Positions 1-7,326 of a DNA stretch of 48,904 nt are shown piece by piece. How positions within the stretch are numbered: the first letter of the stretch is position 1; every line of letters begins with the position of its first letter. The DNA is from Bacteroidota bacterium (GTDB taxonomy: Bacteria > Bacteroidota > Bacteroidia > Sphingobacteriales > Sphingobacteriaceae), in NCBI GenBank assembly GCA_018266935.1, contig JAFDZL010000483.1, forward strand, positions 1 through 48,904, in the 5' to 3' direction. The translations under genes and the position numbers were made by a program. The notes beneath the pieces are model-generated. The model was not told where the DNA came from. It saw nothing but the letters and a program-made list of their open reading frames with translations, and made no database searches.

Positions 1-461
1 TAGGTGTAAAACCTCGTGCCAACATCCTGGATATCAAATATCACCAGGTCAAGCCCCTTCAGGTCTTCCGCTGTCGGCTTGTAATGTTTACCATATAAGG
101 AGATAGCCGGGATACCTGTTTTCGGATCAACCGTGTCATTTACCACCGCGCCATTGCTGGCAGTTCCTCTGAAACCATGCTCCGGGCCGAATATTTTCAC
201 AATATGTACGCCCAGCTTTAACAAGGTATCAAGGCTCGGGGTATGATTCGGACCAATCACCGAGGTCTGATTGATCACCATGCCGACGTTTTTACCTTTC
301 AGATAATTTACATAAAGTCCGGTTTGATCTGCTCCGGGCAAAGGCACGGAAATATGTAAAGGGCCGGGCAGGCGGCGTAATTTTTTATGCGCCGGCTGCT
401 GTGCATCAGCCAGGCTAAGCAGGGATATTGAAAAAAGGAAAATAAAAAGCGACTTTTTCAT
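1..461 (-). CDS. NamZ-like exo-beta-N-acetylmuramidase (DUF1343), 3' part cut by window edge
   Basis: Reading the minus strand from the ATG at 461 gives about 153 residues that run off the left edge. The first 20 residues (MKKSLFIFLFSISLLSLADA) form a signal peptide, so the product is exported. The following stretch contains GMVINQTSV, KIFGPEHGFRG, SLYGKHYKPT and DLVIFDIQDVGTRFYT, which I recognise as the conserved N-terminal core of DUF1343, the family of NamZ-type enzymes that release terminal N-acetylmuramic acid from peptidoglycan chains. The Glu-His pair in FGPEHG is a hallmark of the family. The role in cell-wall turnover or recycling is inferred from the family. The gene is divergent from the permease at 533, with a 71 bp gap. 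The C-terminal part lies outside the window, so intactness cannot be judged. Confidence 0.85.
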   Translation of the reverse strand, partial: MKKSLFIFLFSISLLSLADAQQPAHKKLRRLPGPLHISVPLPGADQTGLYVNYLKGKNVGMVINQTSVIGPNHTPSLDTLLKLGVHIVKIFGPEHGFRGTASNGAVVNDTVDPKTGIPAISLYGKHYKPTAEDLKGLDLVIFDIQDVGTRFYT

Positions 462-532
462 AGCAGGCAGTTTTATTCAGGCATCATTCGGCTGAAATCT
501 GCATATTTGCGAAGGTACAAAAATCACCGGCA

Positions 533-1753
533 TTGAGTTTCGCCTCATTCATATCTTCCCGCATTTCCTTTAAGTCGAACCGTACTTACTCCAAATTGAT
601 CGTGCGCATAGCTATTGTGGGCATTATGCTGGGTTTGGGTGTGATGATCCTGTCCATCGCCATCATCAGGGGGTTCAAGCTGGAGATCAGGCAAAAGATC
701 AGGGGTTTTTCGGGCGATATCCAGGTACAGAATTTTGATAATAATTATTCGTATCAAAACACTGCTGTACCTTACGACAAAGCCTTCGTGAAAGCGGTAC
801 AGGCCAACCCAATGTTTGCAGGGATAGCGCCGACAGCAACCAAACCGGGTATCATTAAAACCAAAACGGAAATAGAGGGAGTTGTGCTAAAAGGCGTAAA
901 TAAGAATTATAACTGGTCGTTCTTTAAAAGCACGCTCGTAGCAGGCAAGGTCATCGATTTTAGTGATTCTGTTGAGGCGCAAAAGCAATTGCTTATCTCC
1001 AGCTATACGGCAAGCAGGCTCAAGCTGAAAGTGGGCGATAAATTCCTGATGTATTTTGTGCAGGAACCGCTGAGAACGAGGCGGTTTTATATCGCTGGTA
1101 TTTACGATACCGGTGTCGAAGATATCGACAAGACTTTTGTCATAGGCGATCTTTCACTCGTCCGGAAACTCAATAATTGGGATCCTGACGAGGTTGGCGG
1201 CTATGAATTGAGGATAAAGGACTTCGATCAGTTGCACGCCGCGGATGATTTCCTGAGCGATAAGATGCCTTTGAAGCTTAAATCTTACCTGGTAACTGAT
1301 ACCTATCCGACCATATTTGAGTGGCTTAAGTTGCTCGATGTCAATGCCCAGGTGATGCTGGTCTTGATGCTTATCGTAGCCACGATCAACATGATATCAG
1401 CTTTGCTGATCATCATTCTGGAACGCACCTCCATGATCGGCATTTTTAAAGCCATGGGCGCTGATAACTGGACGATACAGAAAATATTCCTGTATAATGC
1501 GACCTATCTCATCGGGATTGGATTGATATTGGGAAACATTTTTGGACTGGGCATAAGCCTTTTTCAATCACAAACCCATTTCTTTAAGCTCGACGAAGAA
1601 TCGTACTATATGAAATTCGTCCCGATACAGGTGAATTTCCTGGATATGATACTCCTGAACGTCGGCACACTTGTTATTTGCGTGCTGGTGCTGATCATTC
1701 CCTCAATGCTGGTGACACGGATTTCACCCGTGAAGGCCATTCGCTTCAAATAA
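533..1753 (+). CDS. FtsX/LolE-like ABC transporter permease
   Basis: This 406-residue inner-membrane protein has the MacB/FtsX permease layout: one N-terminal helix (IVGIMLGLGVMILSIAIIRG, about residues 28-47), a periplasmic domain of roughly 220 residues, then three C-terminal helices beginning near LMLIVATINMISALLIII. The GIFKAMGAD motif after the second helix and the closing VTRISPVKAIRFK are typical of LolC/LolE-type permeases, which take lipoproteins out of the inner membrane. No ATPase partner is adjacent, so it would pair with a LolD-like protein encoded elsewhere. The start codon is TTG at 533; there is no nearby in-frame ATG and the reading MSFASFISSR fits the family N-terminus. A CATATTTG sequence at 503-510 is one mismatch from the -7 consensus. 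A role in lipoprotein sorting is inferred; other MacB-like export roles are possible. Confidence 0.85.
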   Translation: MSFASFISSRISFKSNRTYSKLIVRIAIVGIMLGLGVMILSIAIIRGFKLEIRQKIRGFSGDIQVQNFDNNYSYQNTAVPYDKAFVKAVQANPMFAGIAPTATKPGIIKTKTEIEGVVLKGVNKNYNWSFFKSTLVAGKVIDFSDSVEAQKQLLISSYTASRLKLKVGDKFLMYFVQEPLRTRRFYIAGIYDTGVEDIDKTFVIGDLSLVRKLNNWDPDEVGGYELRIKDFDQLHAADDFLSDKMPLKLKSYLVTDTYPTIFEWLKLLDVNAQVMLVLMLIVATINMISALLIIILERTSMIGIFKAMGADNWTIQKIFLYNATYLIGIGLILGNIFGLGISLFQSQTHFFKLDEESYYMKFVPIQVNFLDMILLNVGTLVICVLVLIIPSMLVTRISPVKAIRFK

Positions 1754-1762
1754 CCAATTATT

Positions 1763-3145
1763 TTACCTCTTTATAGAAGGAATATTGAACCGTAGGTTGA
1801 CGCCCCCCGAACCGAAACGTATCTGCTGCGCGCCCATGCCGTCAAGCGGGTATTTCAAAAATGGCTCGATGATCAGGCGATTGTTACCGACACGGTACCC
1901 CGTACCGATTGCAAGGTTAAGTGTCCTGCCTAAATAAAAACCCCCGGAACCCCTTCGGGTAAGTTGGTTTTGCGGCAATGCTCCGTTAAAGTTGTAGGTG
2001 TAAGTCTCGTTGAGGAATGTTCCTGAACTTAAACCCGCCAGCACGTAAGTTTCGGTTTTGCCGGGATCAAAGGTGTACTTCAGGTCTATAGGTATCTCGA
2101 TTCCTACGAGGTTGGCGTTATAGCTTTTAAACGAAGGCTCAGACATGGAATATTGCAGCGTATTGGCCGAATAAAGTGCCAGCGGTGCGAGATTGATGCC
2201 CTGCGGGACCGGTGTCAAAGGTTGTCCGCCATAACTCAGCGAATTTTGCGAAATAGCAATGCCTGTAGAGAGTTTTAACTTCCTGGTTATTCTAATATCC
2301 GAAGTAAGGCCGGCGCCGATATTGAACTGGCTGTTACTGCCTTTGGCATAATTGAAAAATGTAGCTGCATATACGCCAAAGCGTACACGCCTGTCGCCGG
2401 GAAGATTTCTTTGTTTTGAAGGGACGCTATTGTACGCCAGCAGCCCATTATCCGGTTTGCTGTTCTTCTGAAGATCGGTCCCTGACGATGCGATAATATC
2501 GGAATCAGGCGCCTTGTTCGCCGAAGAATCTGGTTTGGCTGCCGCTATGGTATTTGCACTTGCCGAATTCGCATTTGTATTATCCGCAGGTTTCACCGCA
2601 CTGGTCGTAAGAGTACTCGCGGGGTTACTGGTGGTTTGATTTGCTTTGCTGTTTTGATTCGACGCAACGGGAACGCCATTAGTAATCGATTGTCGCTGAT
2701 CGACGTTTGTTGAGAGTGTTCCGGGTTTATTGCCTTTTCTTATGATCCGTGTTAAAGCGGATGCACTATTTGTTTTCCGTGCTACCGAATTGTCGCCGGC
2801 CACGCCTGCGGACATCTGGTCTGGCTTTACCGCAATAGTACTGTCGCTGCGTTTTTGCGTATTGGCGATTGCCGGTGTTTGGGGTTGCGCCGTATTTCCA
2901 TGGTTTTTTAACACAGTGTATTGCTGTTGCTTCACGGGCGTTTGCTTCAGCCAAAGTATTCCTATCAGCACTAACACCACCGCTGCCGCAGAACTCCACC
3001 ATAACCAGGCTATAGGCCTTTTATTTGTTTTTTCAGGGAATTTTTCCCTGAGCCGCTGCCAGCCTTCATCCGCCGCCGTGTCCTCATAATTATCGAACAC
3101 TTGCGAGATGCGCTTTCTCAAATCTTTTTCAAACTGGTCATCCAT
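1763..3145 (-). CDS. Dual-membrane anti-sigma / outer-membrane beta-barrel protein (Dma-like)
   Basis: This 460-residue protein has an unusual layout. Residues 1-45 are cytosolic and charged (DDQFEKDLRKRISQVFDNYE), like a short anti-sigma segment. One membrane helix follows at about 47-66 (WLWWSSAAAVVLVLIGILWL). Residues 70-245 are a Ser/Asn/Thr/Ala/Gln-rich disordered stretch. The last 200 residues look like an outer-membrane barrel of the PorT/OmpA-like type, with alternating strands from RVRFGVYAATFFNYA through IGAGLTSDIRI and YRVGNNRLIIEPFLKYPL. It overlaps the upstream ECF sigma gene by 8 bp, so the two are translationally coupled. The layout matches the dual membrane-spanning anti-sigma factors (Dma) described in Bacteroides thetaiotaomicron, where the barrel senses the outer membrane and the N-terminus holds the sigma factor. 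That role is inferred here. The chain does not end in the aromatic residue usual for barrels. Confidence 0.75.
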   Translation of the reverse strand: MDDQFEKDLRKRISQVFDNYEDTAADEGWQRLREKFPEKTNKRPIAWLWWSSAAAVVLVLIGILWLKQTPVKQQQYTVLKNHGNTAQPQTPAIANTQKRSDSTIAVKPDQMSAGVAGDNSVARKTNSASALTRIIRKGNKPGTLSTNVDQRQSITNGVPVASNQNSKANQTTSNPASTLTTSAVKPADNTNANSASANTIAAAKPDSSANKAPDSDIIASSGTDLQKNSKPDNGLLAYNSVPSKQRNLPGDRRVRFGVYAATFFNYAKGSNSQFNIGAGLTSDIRITRKLKLSTGIAISQNSLSYGGQPLTPVPQGINLAPLALYSANTLQYSMSEPSFKSYNANLVGIEIPIDLKYTFDPGKTETYVLAGLSSGTFLNETYTYNFNGALPQNQLTRRGSGGFYLGRTLNLAIGTGYRVGNNRLIIEPFLKYPLDGMGAQQIRFGSGGVNLRFNIPSIKR

Positions 3146-3692
3146 GACTTTGTGTTTCGGTTTTGATCAATTTTCTCAATTTCTCCTTTGCCCTGCTCAG
3201 ATATACCCTCGACGAACTGGCAGGGATTTGGAGCATCACCCCAATTTCATCATGATTGTATCCGTCGATCTCATATAAGTTAAAAATAGCTAATTGGATG
3301 GCAGGCAGCTCCTGCATCAGGTTTAGAATATCCTGTACATTCAGGTTGTCCGCCACAGTCATCTGGGAGGGCAGATATTCAGCCCCGTCCAGTTCGGTAT
3401 TTAGCCGCAGCTTCATATCCTTGCGCCGCCTGTCTATAGCCGTGTTTATAATAATAGTACGCAGCCAGGCTTTGAATGGCCTGTCCTCGTTATAACTTTT
3501 CATGGAGTTGAACACTTTAATAAAAGCATCATTCACCACTTCCAATGCATCATCTCTTTCGATGCAATAGCGCAGGCCCACCCCCATGGCATAGCCGTAG
3601 AACTGCTTATATAACAGTTCCTGGTGCTTCAAGCTGCCTGATTTGCATTGCTTTATCAACTCATCCTCAGCAATGCGGGTAGGTGGACGCAT
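3138..3692 (-). CDS. RNA polymerase ECF sigma factor (sigma-70 family)
   Basis: This 184-residue protein has sigma region 2 at about residues 20-90 (LLYKQFYGYAMGVGLRY, DALEVVNDAFIKVFNS, RPFKAWLRTIIINTAIDRRR) and region 4 at about 120-180 (LPAIQLAIFNLYEIDGYNHDEIG, SSSRVYLSRAKEKLRKLI). It would direct RNA polymerase to a small regulon. Its 3' end overlaps the start of the anti-sigma/barrel gene by 8 bp, so the neighbour is its likely regulator. ECF factors of this Bacteroidota type are often kept inactive at the membrane by a cognate anti-sigma protein. The start ATG at 3692 gives MRPPTRIAEDELI, a usual N-terminus. The 157 bp upstream is AT-rich, and I see no exact TAnnTTTG box there; a sigma-specific promoter is possible. 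Confidence 0.92.
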   Translation of the reverse strand: MRPPTRIAEDELIKQCKSGSLKHQELLYKQFYGYAMGVGLRYCIERDDALEVVNDAFIKVFNSMKSYNEDRPFKAWLRTIIINTAIDRRRKDMKLRLNTELDGAEYLPSQMTVADNLNVQDILNLMQELPAIQLAIFNLYEIDGYNHDEIGVMLQIPASSSRVYLSRAKEKLRKLIKTETQSHG

Positions 3693-3790
3693 TAAATGTT
3701 CTTATTCAGCCAATAATTTGATCTATTTATTTGCTATACGATATAAAACCCAATATCGCTACAAATACTTCATTTATTCTCGTTTTAGAC

Positions 3791-3820
3791 AAAAGAAGCC
3801 CCGCAATTTCGCAGAGCTTC
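3791..3820 (-). terminator. Rho-independent terminator of the 3850-4287 lipoprotein gene
   Basis: On the minus strand a 10 bp stem (gaagctctgc / gcggggcttc, two G-U pairs) closes a six-base loop and is followed by TTTT and a T-rich stretch. It starts 30 bp after the stop codon of the lipoprotein gene. Confidence 0.7.
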
Positions 3821-3849
3821 TTACCAAAACAACAAAAATGAAAATATTA

Positions 3850-4287
3850 CTAATTCTTCTTTAAATCATATTGCACCTGCAGCGTGTCGAGGCTGTTGGC
3901 TACCATTTGAAGTGAATTGCCATCATAACTATAAATATATTCGCCATTCAAATGCGCTTTACTAGACGTGCCTGTTGTGGGTATGGTGCTATCGATAAAA
4001 AGTATAAAGTTGCCGTTGGATGCAAGTTGGTAAGTGCCTTTGCTCCCTGCGATCACCGTCGAAGTATCCCCTGTAACCGAAAAAGTATTAGTTGGCGCCG
4101 GCGCCAAAGTAAGCGTGATGTTCGCTTTCAGCGTATCAAACGGGCTGGTGGTTGTATGCCGGTGAAAAAGCCTGAACTGTCCTGAAAAAGTACCGGATAC
4201 TACAGGAGCAGGAGTGTTGGTGCTTCCTAAACATCCCGCTAAAAATACTGCGATAAACGGTACGAGATAAAGTATTCTATGTTTCAT
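3850..4287 (-). CDS. Small lipoprotein of unknown function
   Basis: The 145-residue product begins MKHRILYLVPFIAVFLAGC, a type II signal peptide with lipobox LAGC, so Cys19 should be lipidated. The mature part is rich in Thr and Ser and alternates short hydrophobic strands (GTFSGQFRLFHRH, ANITLTLAPAP, GTYQLASNGNFILFIDS, GEYIYSYDGNSLQMVAN), which suggests a compact beta-sandwich or lipocalin-like fold. I do not recognise a named family. It has its own terminator at 3791-3820 and is separated by 61 bp from mazG on the same strand, so it may be a separate unit. Confidence 0.8.
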   Translation of the reverse strand: MKHRILYLVPFIAVFLAGCLGSTNTPAPVVSGTFSGQFRLFHRHTTTSPFDTLKANITLTLAPAPTNTFSVTGDTSTVIAGSKGTYQLASNGNFILFIDSTIPTTGTSSKAHLNGEYIYSYDGNSLQMVANSLDTLQVQYDLKKN

Positions 4288-4348
4288 TTGTTTCTTAGTT
4301 TGGAATTACGTCGATTGGTATATAAAACGCTACACACCTTCTCTTATT

Positions 4349-5152
4349 TTACAATTTTTTGGCTTCGTCCCAAAATACGTCCATTTCGGCCAGGGTCATA
4401 TCGTGCAATTGTCTCCCACGTTCTTTTGCCTTAGCCTCGAGGTACTGAAACCGCTTAATAAATTTACGATTTGTTTTCTCAAGTGCATCCTCCGGGTTGA
4501 TATTGATGAAGCGGGCGTAGTTTATTAAAGAGAAGAGCAGGTCCCCAAATTCATTTTCAGCTCTTTCATGGTCGATCTTACTTTCATCCTCCACATTAAA
4601 TTCGTTCCTGAATTCTCTCATTTCTTCCTCCACTTTGGCCCACACCTGTCCTTTTTCCTCCCAGTCGAAGCCGACACCACGCGCTTTTTCCTGGATACGT
4701 GATGCCTTTACCAGGGCTGGTAACGAAGCCGGCACCCCGCCCAAAACCGACTTATTTCCTTCTTTAAGTTTGATCTGCTCCCAATTGCGTTTCACATCCC
4801 CTTCATCTTTCACTTCCACATCGCCGTAAATATGCGGGTGACGGTTGATCAGCTTATCGCAAATACCGTTTAGCACATCGGTTATCGTGAAGTCATTTGT
4901 TTCAGACGTTATCCTGGCATAAAAAACCAGGTGAAGCATAATATCACCCAGTTCCTTTTTTATTTCGGGCATATCGTGCGATAATATCGAGTCCGAAAGC
5001 TCATATACCTCTTCAATCGTCAAATGTCTCAAACTTTCAAGCGTTTGCTTTTTATCCCAGGGGCAATTGAGGCGCAGGTCGTCCATAATGGTCAGCAGGC
5101 GCTCAAAAGCAGCAGATGGCGTATTGCCGGTAGTAGGGGTGGTTAATGGCAT
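4349..5152 (-). CDS. mazG: MazG nucleoside triphosphate pyrophosphohydrolase
   Basis: This 267-residue protein carries two MazG repeats, as in the long form of the family. The first (about residues 15-115) has CPWDKKQTLESLRHLTIEE, the metal-binding EEVYELSD and KKELGDIMLHLVFYARI. The second (about 165-265) has GFDWEEKGQVWAKVEEE and NEFGDLLFSLINYARF. The enzyme hydrolyses NTPs and dNTPs to the monophosphate and pyrophosphate, cleaning the nucleotide pool and possibly affecting ppGpp. The start at 5152 gives MPLTTPTTGNTPSAAFERLL, with a short variable N-terminus before the conserved domain. An 8-nt-period word repeat (5158-5190) lies immediately upstream, between it and mnmD, which is on the same strand. 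Confidence 0.95.
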   Translation of the reverse strand: MPLTTPTTGNTPSAAFERLLTIMDDLRLNCPWDKKQTLESLRHLTIEEVYELSDSILSHDMPEIKKELGDIMLHLVFYARITSETNDFTITDVLNGICDKLINRHPHIYGDVEVKDEGDVKRNWEQIKLKEGNKSVLGGVPASLPALVKASRIQEKARGVGFDWEEKGQVWAKVEEEMREFRNEFNVEDESKIDHERAENEFGDLLFSLINYARFININPEDALEKTNRKFIKRFQYLEAKAKERGRQLHDMTLAEMDVFWDEAKKL

Positions 5153-5157
5153 TTTTA

Positions 5158-5190
5158 ATGTGCGAATATGCAGATGTGCAAATGTGCGGA
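5158..5190. repeat. Tandem 8-nt word repeat between mnmD and mazG
   Basis: Four consecutive octamers, atgtgcga, atatgcag, atgtgcaa and atgtgcgg, fill the space just upstream of the mazG start. They form one of several word repeats in this window, each built from a different word. Confidence 0.7.
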
Positions 5191-5215
5191 TTTTACACCG
5201 TCTAATGAAATCCTG

Positions 5216-5884
5216 TCACGGCATTGTGGCGCGTAACATCTCTCGTTTGCCCGGCGCTCCCGGGGCTTTTTCGACTTTTAAGCCGAGGCGTTTCAGGGCA
5301 CGTTTAAGATCGCCGGTAATGGCGTAGGTGACGAAAACACCGCCCGGTTTCAAAAAACTTACGGTATGCGCAATTGCACTTTCGGTCCACATTTCAGGTT
5401 GGCGTGCCGACGCGAAGGCATCGAAATAGATCACATCGTATTGGTCTTCGCTTGTAAAATCCGAAAGTTTGCAGTGGGCAATTTGCAGTTGGCAAAGTTG
5501 ATCGGTTCGGATGGTATTAGTTAATGCTGCGTTGTAGTTCCGTATGAAATTTTGCCAGACCGACGGCACGATAAATTGGTCATAGCCGGTTTGGCCGATC
5601 ATTTCATGACTTAGCGGATAAGCTTCAATGCCAGTATAATTTAAGCGGATGCGTCTGCCTGCACAATATTCGAAACTCAACAAGAAATTTAACCCGGTGC
5701 CGAATCCCACCTCGAGCACTGCTAATTCTGTCAGGGTTTTATTCGCAAGAAAATATTCAAGCCCCGACTTCAGAAACACATGCCGGCTTTCCTGGAGTGC
5801 GCCGTGCCGGGAATGATAGTTTTCACCAATCTCGCTGTTAAAGATGGTTTTAGACCCATCACCGGTGGTGACAAATTCAAGCAT
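5216..5884 (-). CDS. mnmD: MnmD-like tRNA 5-(aminomethyl)-2-thiouridine methyltransferase
   Basis: The product (222 residues from the ATG at 5884) matches the methyltransferase half of MnmC, which stands alone as MnmD in many bacteria. It methylates the aminomethyl group on wobble uridine 34 using S-adenosylmethionine. Visible motifs are GDGSKTIF, the signature YHSRHGALQES, the SAM-binding loop LEVGFGTGLN, the catalytic-site YFDAFASARQPEMW, and the C-terminal PGAPGKREMLRATM. A TTG two codons upstream (5890) would overlap the previous stop, but MLEFVTTGDG is the usual N-terminus. It follows the persulfide dioxygenase gene by 2 bp and is probably co-transcribed. A 14-nt tandem repeat (5468-5495) is embedded in frame just before the DAF motif, giving the odd segment QLCQLQIAHCKL. 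Confidence 0.9.
   Translation of the reverse strand: MLEFVTTGDGSKTIFNSEIGENYHSRHGALQESRHVFLKSGLEYFLANKTLTELAVLEVGFGTGLNFLLSFEYCAGRRIRLNYTGIEAYPLSHEMIGQTGYDQFIVPSVWQNFIRNYNAALTNTIRTDQLCQLQIAHCKLSDFTSEDQYDVIYFDAFASARQPEMWTESAIAHTVSFLKPGGVFVTYAITGDLKRALKRLGLKVEKAPGAPGKREMLRATMP
5468..5495 (-). repeat. 14-nt tandem duplication inside mnmD
   Basis: Two adjacent 14-mers on the plus strand, tttgcagtgggcaa and tttgcagttggcaa, differ at one base. They encode about residues 130-139 of MnmD. The period is not a multiple of three, so this is a DNA-level repeat rather than a protein repeat. Confidence 0.75.
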
Positions 5885-5886
5885 GT

Positions 5887-7239
5887 TCAAGCCTCCGGCT
5901 GCTTGCTTCTAACGCCTGCAATAGCTTCTCCGAGGTCATAAACCGGGACCGTTTTGATCTCGCAGGCAATAATGCTCGTTGCCGCTGCCGACCTGTAGCC
6001 CGCAGCGCAGTGCACGATGATCGGTTTGTCGGTCGGTATCTCCTTAATGCGTTCGCGTAGCTCCGGCAGGGGCAATGAAATGGATTGGTCGAATATTTTG
6101 CCGTGGCTGATCTCGCCCCAATTACGAACATCCACGATCGTATAATGGTCAGGATGAAATTTATAATCGGATACATCGAGCTGCGGAATGGCCTCATTCG
6201 TATGATCGGGATTCTGCAAGGCGCCTTTGATGTTCTTCTCATAGCCTATCTTCGCAGCCTTTCTGATCAGCGTGTCTAAGCTTTCTTCATCAGCCCCTAT
6301 GAGGTAAAAAGGCTCGTCCGGGCCAATGATCGATCCCAGCCAGGTTTCAAACCTTTCGCCATCCTGTATATTCATTGCGCATGGCAGGTGGCCTTTGCTG
6401 AATTCTGGCTGCGGGCGGGCATCTATCACAGGCACACCTTTTTCCAGCGCAGCGTTTCTGTCAAGGCGCGGAACCGATGCTATGCTGACTTCGATAGGTA
6501 ACGCGCCTTTCTTATTCAATTCTACATCATAGCCGAAATATTTCGGCATGAAGGGTTGATCGGCGGTAAGCATATCGACAAAGGTCAGTTCATCCATCAA
6601 CTGCAAAGCATAGTTTTCACGCAGTTCTTTGCCGATGGTACTTTCCAGGTCGGGACTAATGCTTTTGCCGCACAACGATCCGGGGCCATGTGCCGGGTAA
6701 ACGACTGTGTGATGCGGGAGATGCATAAGCTTGTCGCGTGTCGAATGATACATCTGACGGGCCAGGTCTTCCTTTGCGGCGGTAATATTGCCCACGTTCT
6801 CGCGCAAGTCGGGCCGGCCAACGTCGCCAGCAAACAAGGTATCCCCCGTAAAGATCGCCTTGTCGTTACCATCTTCATCCTGCAGCAGCACACATATTGA
6901 ATCAGGCGAATGCCCGGGTGTGTTAATGGCCTTCAACTGAACGTCAGCCAAATGGATCACATCGCCATCATCAAAAGTCTCGTGCGGGTATTCGGCGCCG
7001 AGCAATTTGCTCACATAAATGGTGGCGCCGGTTTTTTGATGTATCTCCAGGTGCGAACTGACGAAATCGGCATGCGGATGCGTCTCGATCACACCGATAA
7101 TGTCAGCATCATGGAAAGATGCAAAATCATAATAGGGCAGAGGGTCGCGCGCCGGGTCGATCACGACCATTTTTCCCAGCCGGACAATGGCGTAAGAAGC
7201 GTGTGCTAATCCTTTATCGTAAAACTGATGGATAATCAT
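5887..7239 (-). CDS. Metallo-beta-lactamase-fold persulfide dioxygenase fused to two rhodanese domains
   Basis: The 450-residue cytosolic protein has an N-terminal MBL domain (about residues 1-230) with ETHPHADFVSSH, NTPGHSPDSIC and the metal ligand Asp in FTGDTLFAGDVGRPDL. The last His of the usual HxHxDH motif is Phe, as expected for mononuclear-iron persulfide dioxygenases of the ETHE1/CstB group. Two rhodanese domains follow. The first (about 265-345) has YLIGADEES where the catalytic Cys loop should be and is probably inactive. The second (about 360-445) has the active loop HCAAGYRS with Cys411. This is the CstB-like layout: oxidation of glutathione or other persulfide to sulfite, plus sulfur transfer. 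It probably protects against sulfide. A good -7 box (7248-7255) lies 8 bp upstream, and mnmD follows directly. Confidence 0.88.
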   Translation of the reverse strand: MIIHQFYDKGLAHASYAIVRLGKMVVIDPARDPLPYYDFASFHDADIIGVIETHPHADFVSSHLEIHQKTGATIYVSKLLGAEYPHETFDDGDVIHLADVQLKAINTPGHSPDSICVLLQDEDGNDKAIFTGDTLFAGDVGRPDLRENVGNITAAKEDLARQMYHSTRDKLMHLPHHTVVYPAHGPGSLCGKSISPDLESTIGKELRENYALQLMDELTFVDMLTADQPFMPKYFGYDVELNKKGALPIEVSIASVPRLDRNAALEKGVPVIDARPQPEFSKGHLPCAMNIQDGERFETWLGSIIGPDEPFYLIGADEESLDTLIRKAAKIGYEKNIKGALQNPDHTNEAIPQLDVSDYKFHPDHYTIVDVRNWGEISHGKIFDQSISLPLPELRERIKEIPTDKPIIVHCAAGYRSAAATSIIACEIKTVPVYDLGEAIAGVRSKQPEA

Positions 7240-7247
7240 AGATCAGG

Positions 7248-7255
7248 CAAAGATA
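7248..7255 (-). promoter_or_regulatory. -7 promoter box (TATCTTTG) of the persulfide dioxygenase operon
   Basis: An exact match to the Bacteroidota -7 consensus TAnnTTTG on the minus strand, ending 8 bp before the ATG at 7239. No good TTTG box sits at the usual distance upstream. If used, the transcript would have almost no leader. Confidence 0.45.
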
Positions 7256-7270
7256 AGTAATAAAACAGCA

Positions 7271-7293
7271 AAGCCCGGCTATTAACCGGGCTT
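7271..7293 (-). terminator. Terminator hairpin of the M13 peptidase gene
   Basis: A perfect 8 bp stem, aagcccgg and ccgggctt, with a 7-base loop. It lies between the stop of the peptidase gene (7326) and the start of the next minus-strand gene (7239). The following T-rich run on the minus strand is only moderate. Confidence 0.65.
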
Positions 7294-7296
7294 CCA

Positions 7297-7326
7297 CTTA
7301 AGACTAAGAACTTATGACTCAAGACT
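7297..7326. repeat. Word repeat abutting the M13 peptidase stop codon
   Basis: Nonamers cttaagact (7297-7305) and ctcaagact (7318-7326) flank the related words aagaactta and tgactc. The repeat begins exactly at the stop codon of the peptidase gene, suggesting insertion or growth at the gene edge. Confidence 0.6.

Noticed and set aside
545..757. Minus-strand open frame inside the permease gene, and similar frames elsewhere
   Set aside because: These are shadow frames of well-supported genes with low-complexity or atypical composition.
2400..2930. Asn/Ser/Thr/Ala-rich stretch in the anti-sigma/barrel gene as a repeat element
   Set aside because: No DNA word repeats are visible; it reads as a disordered periplasmic linker.
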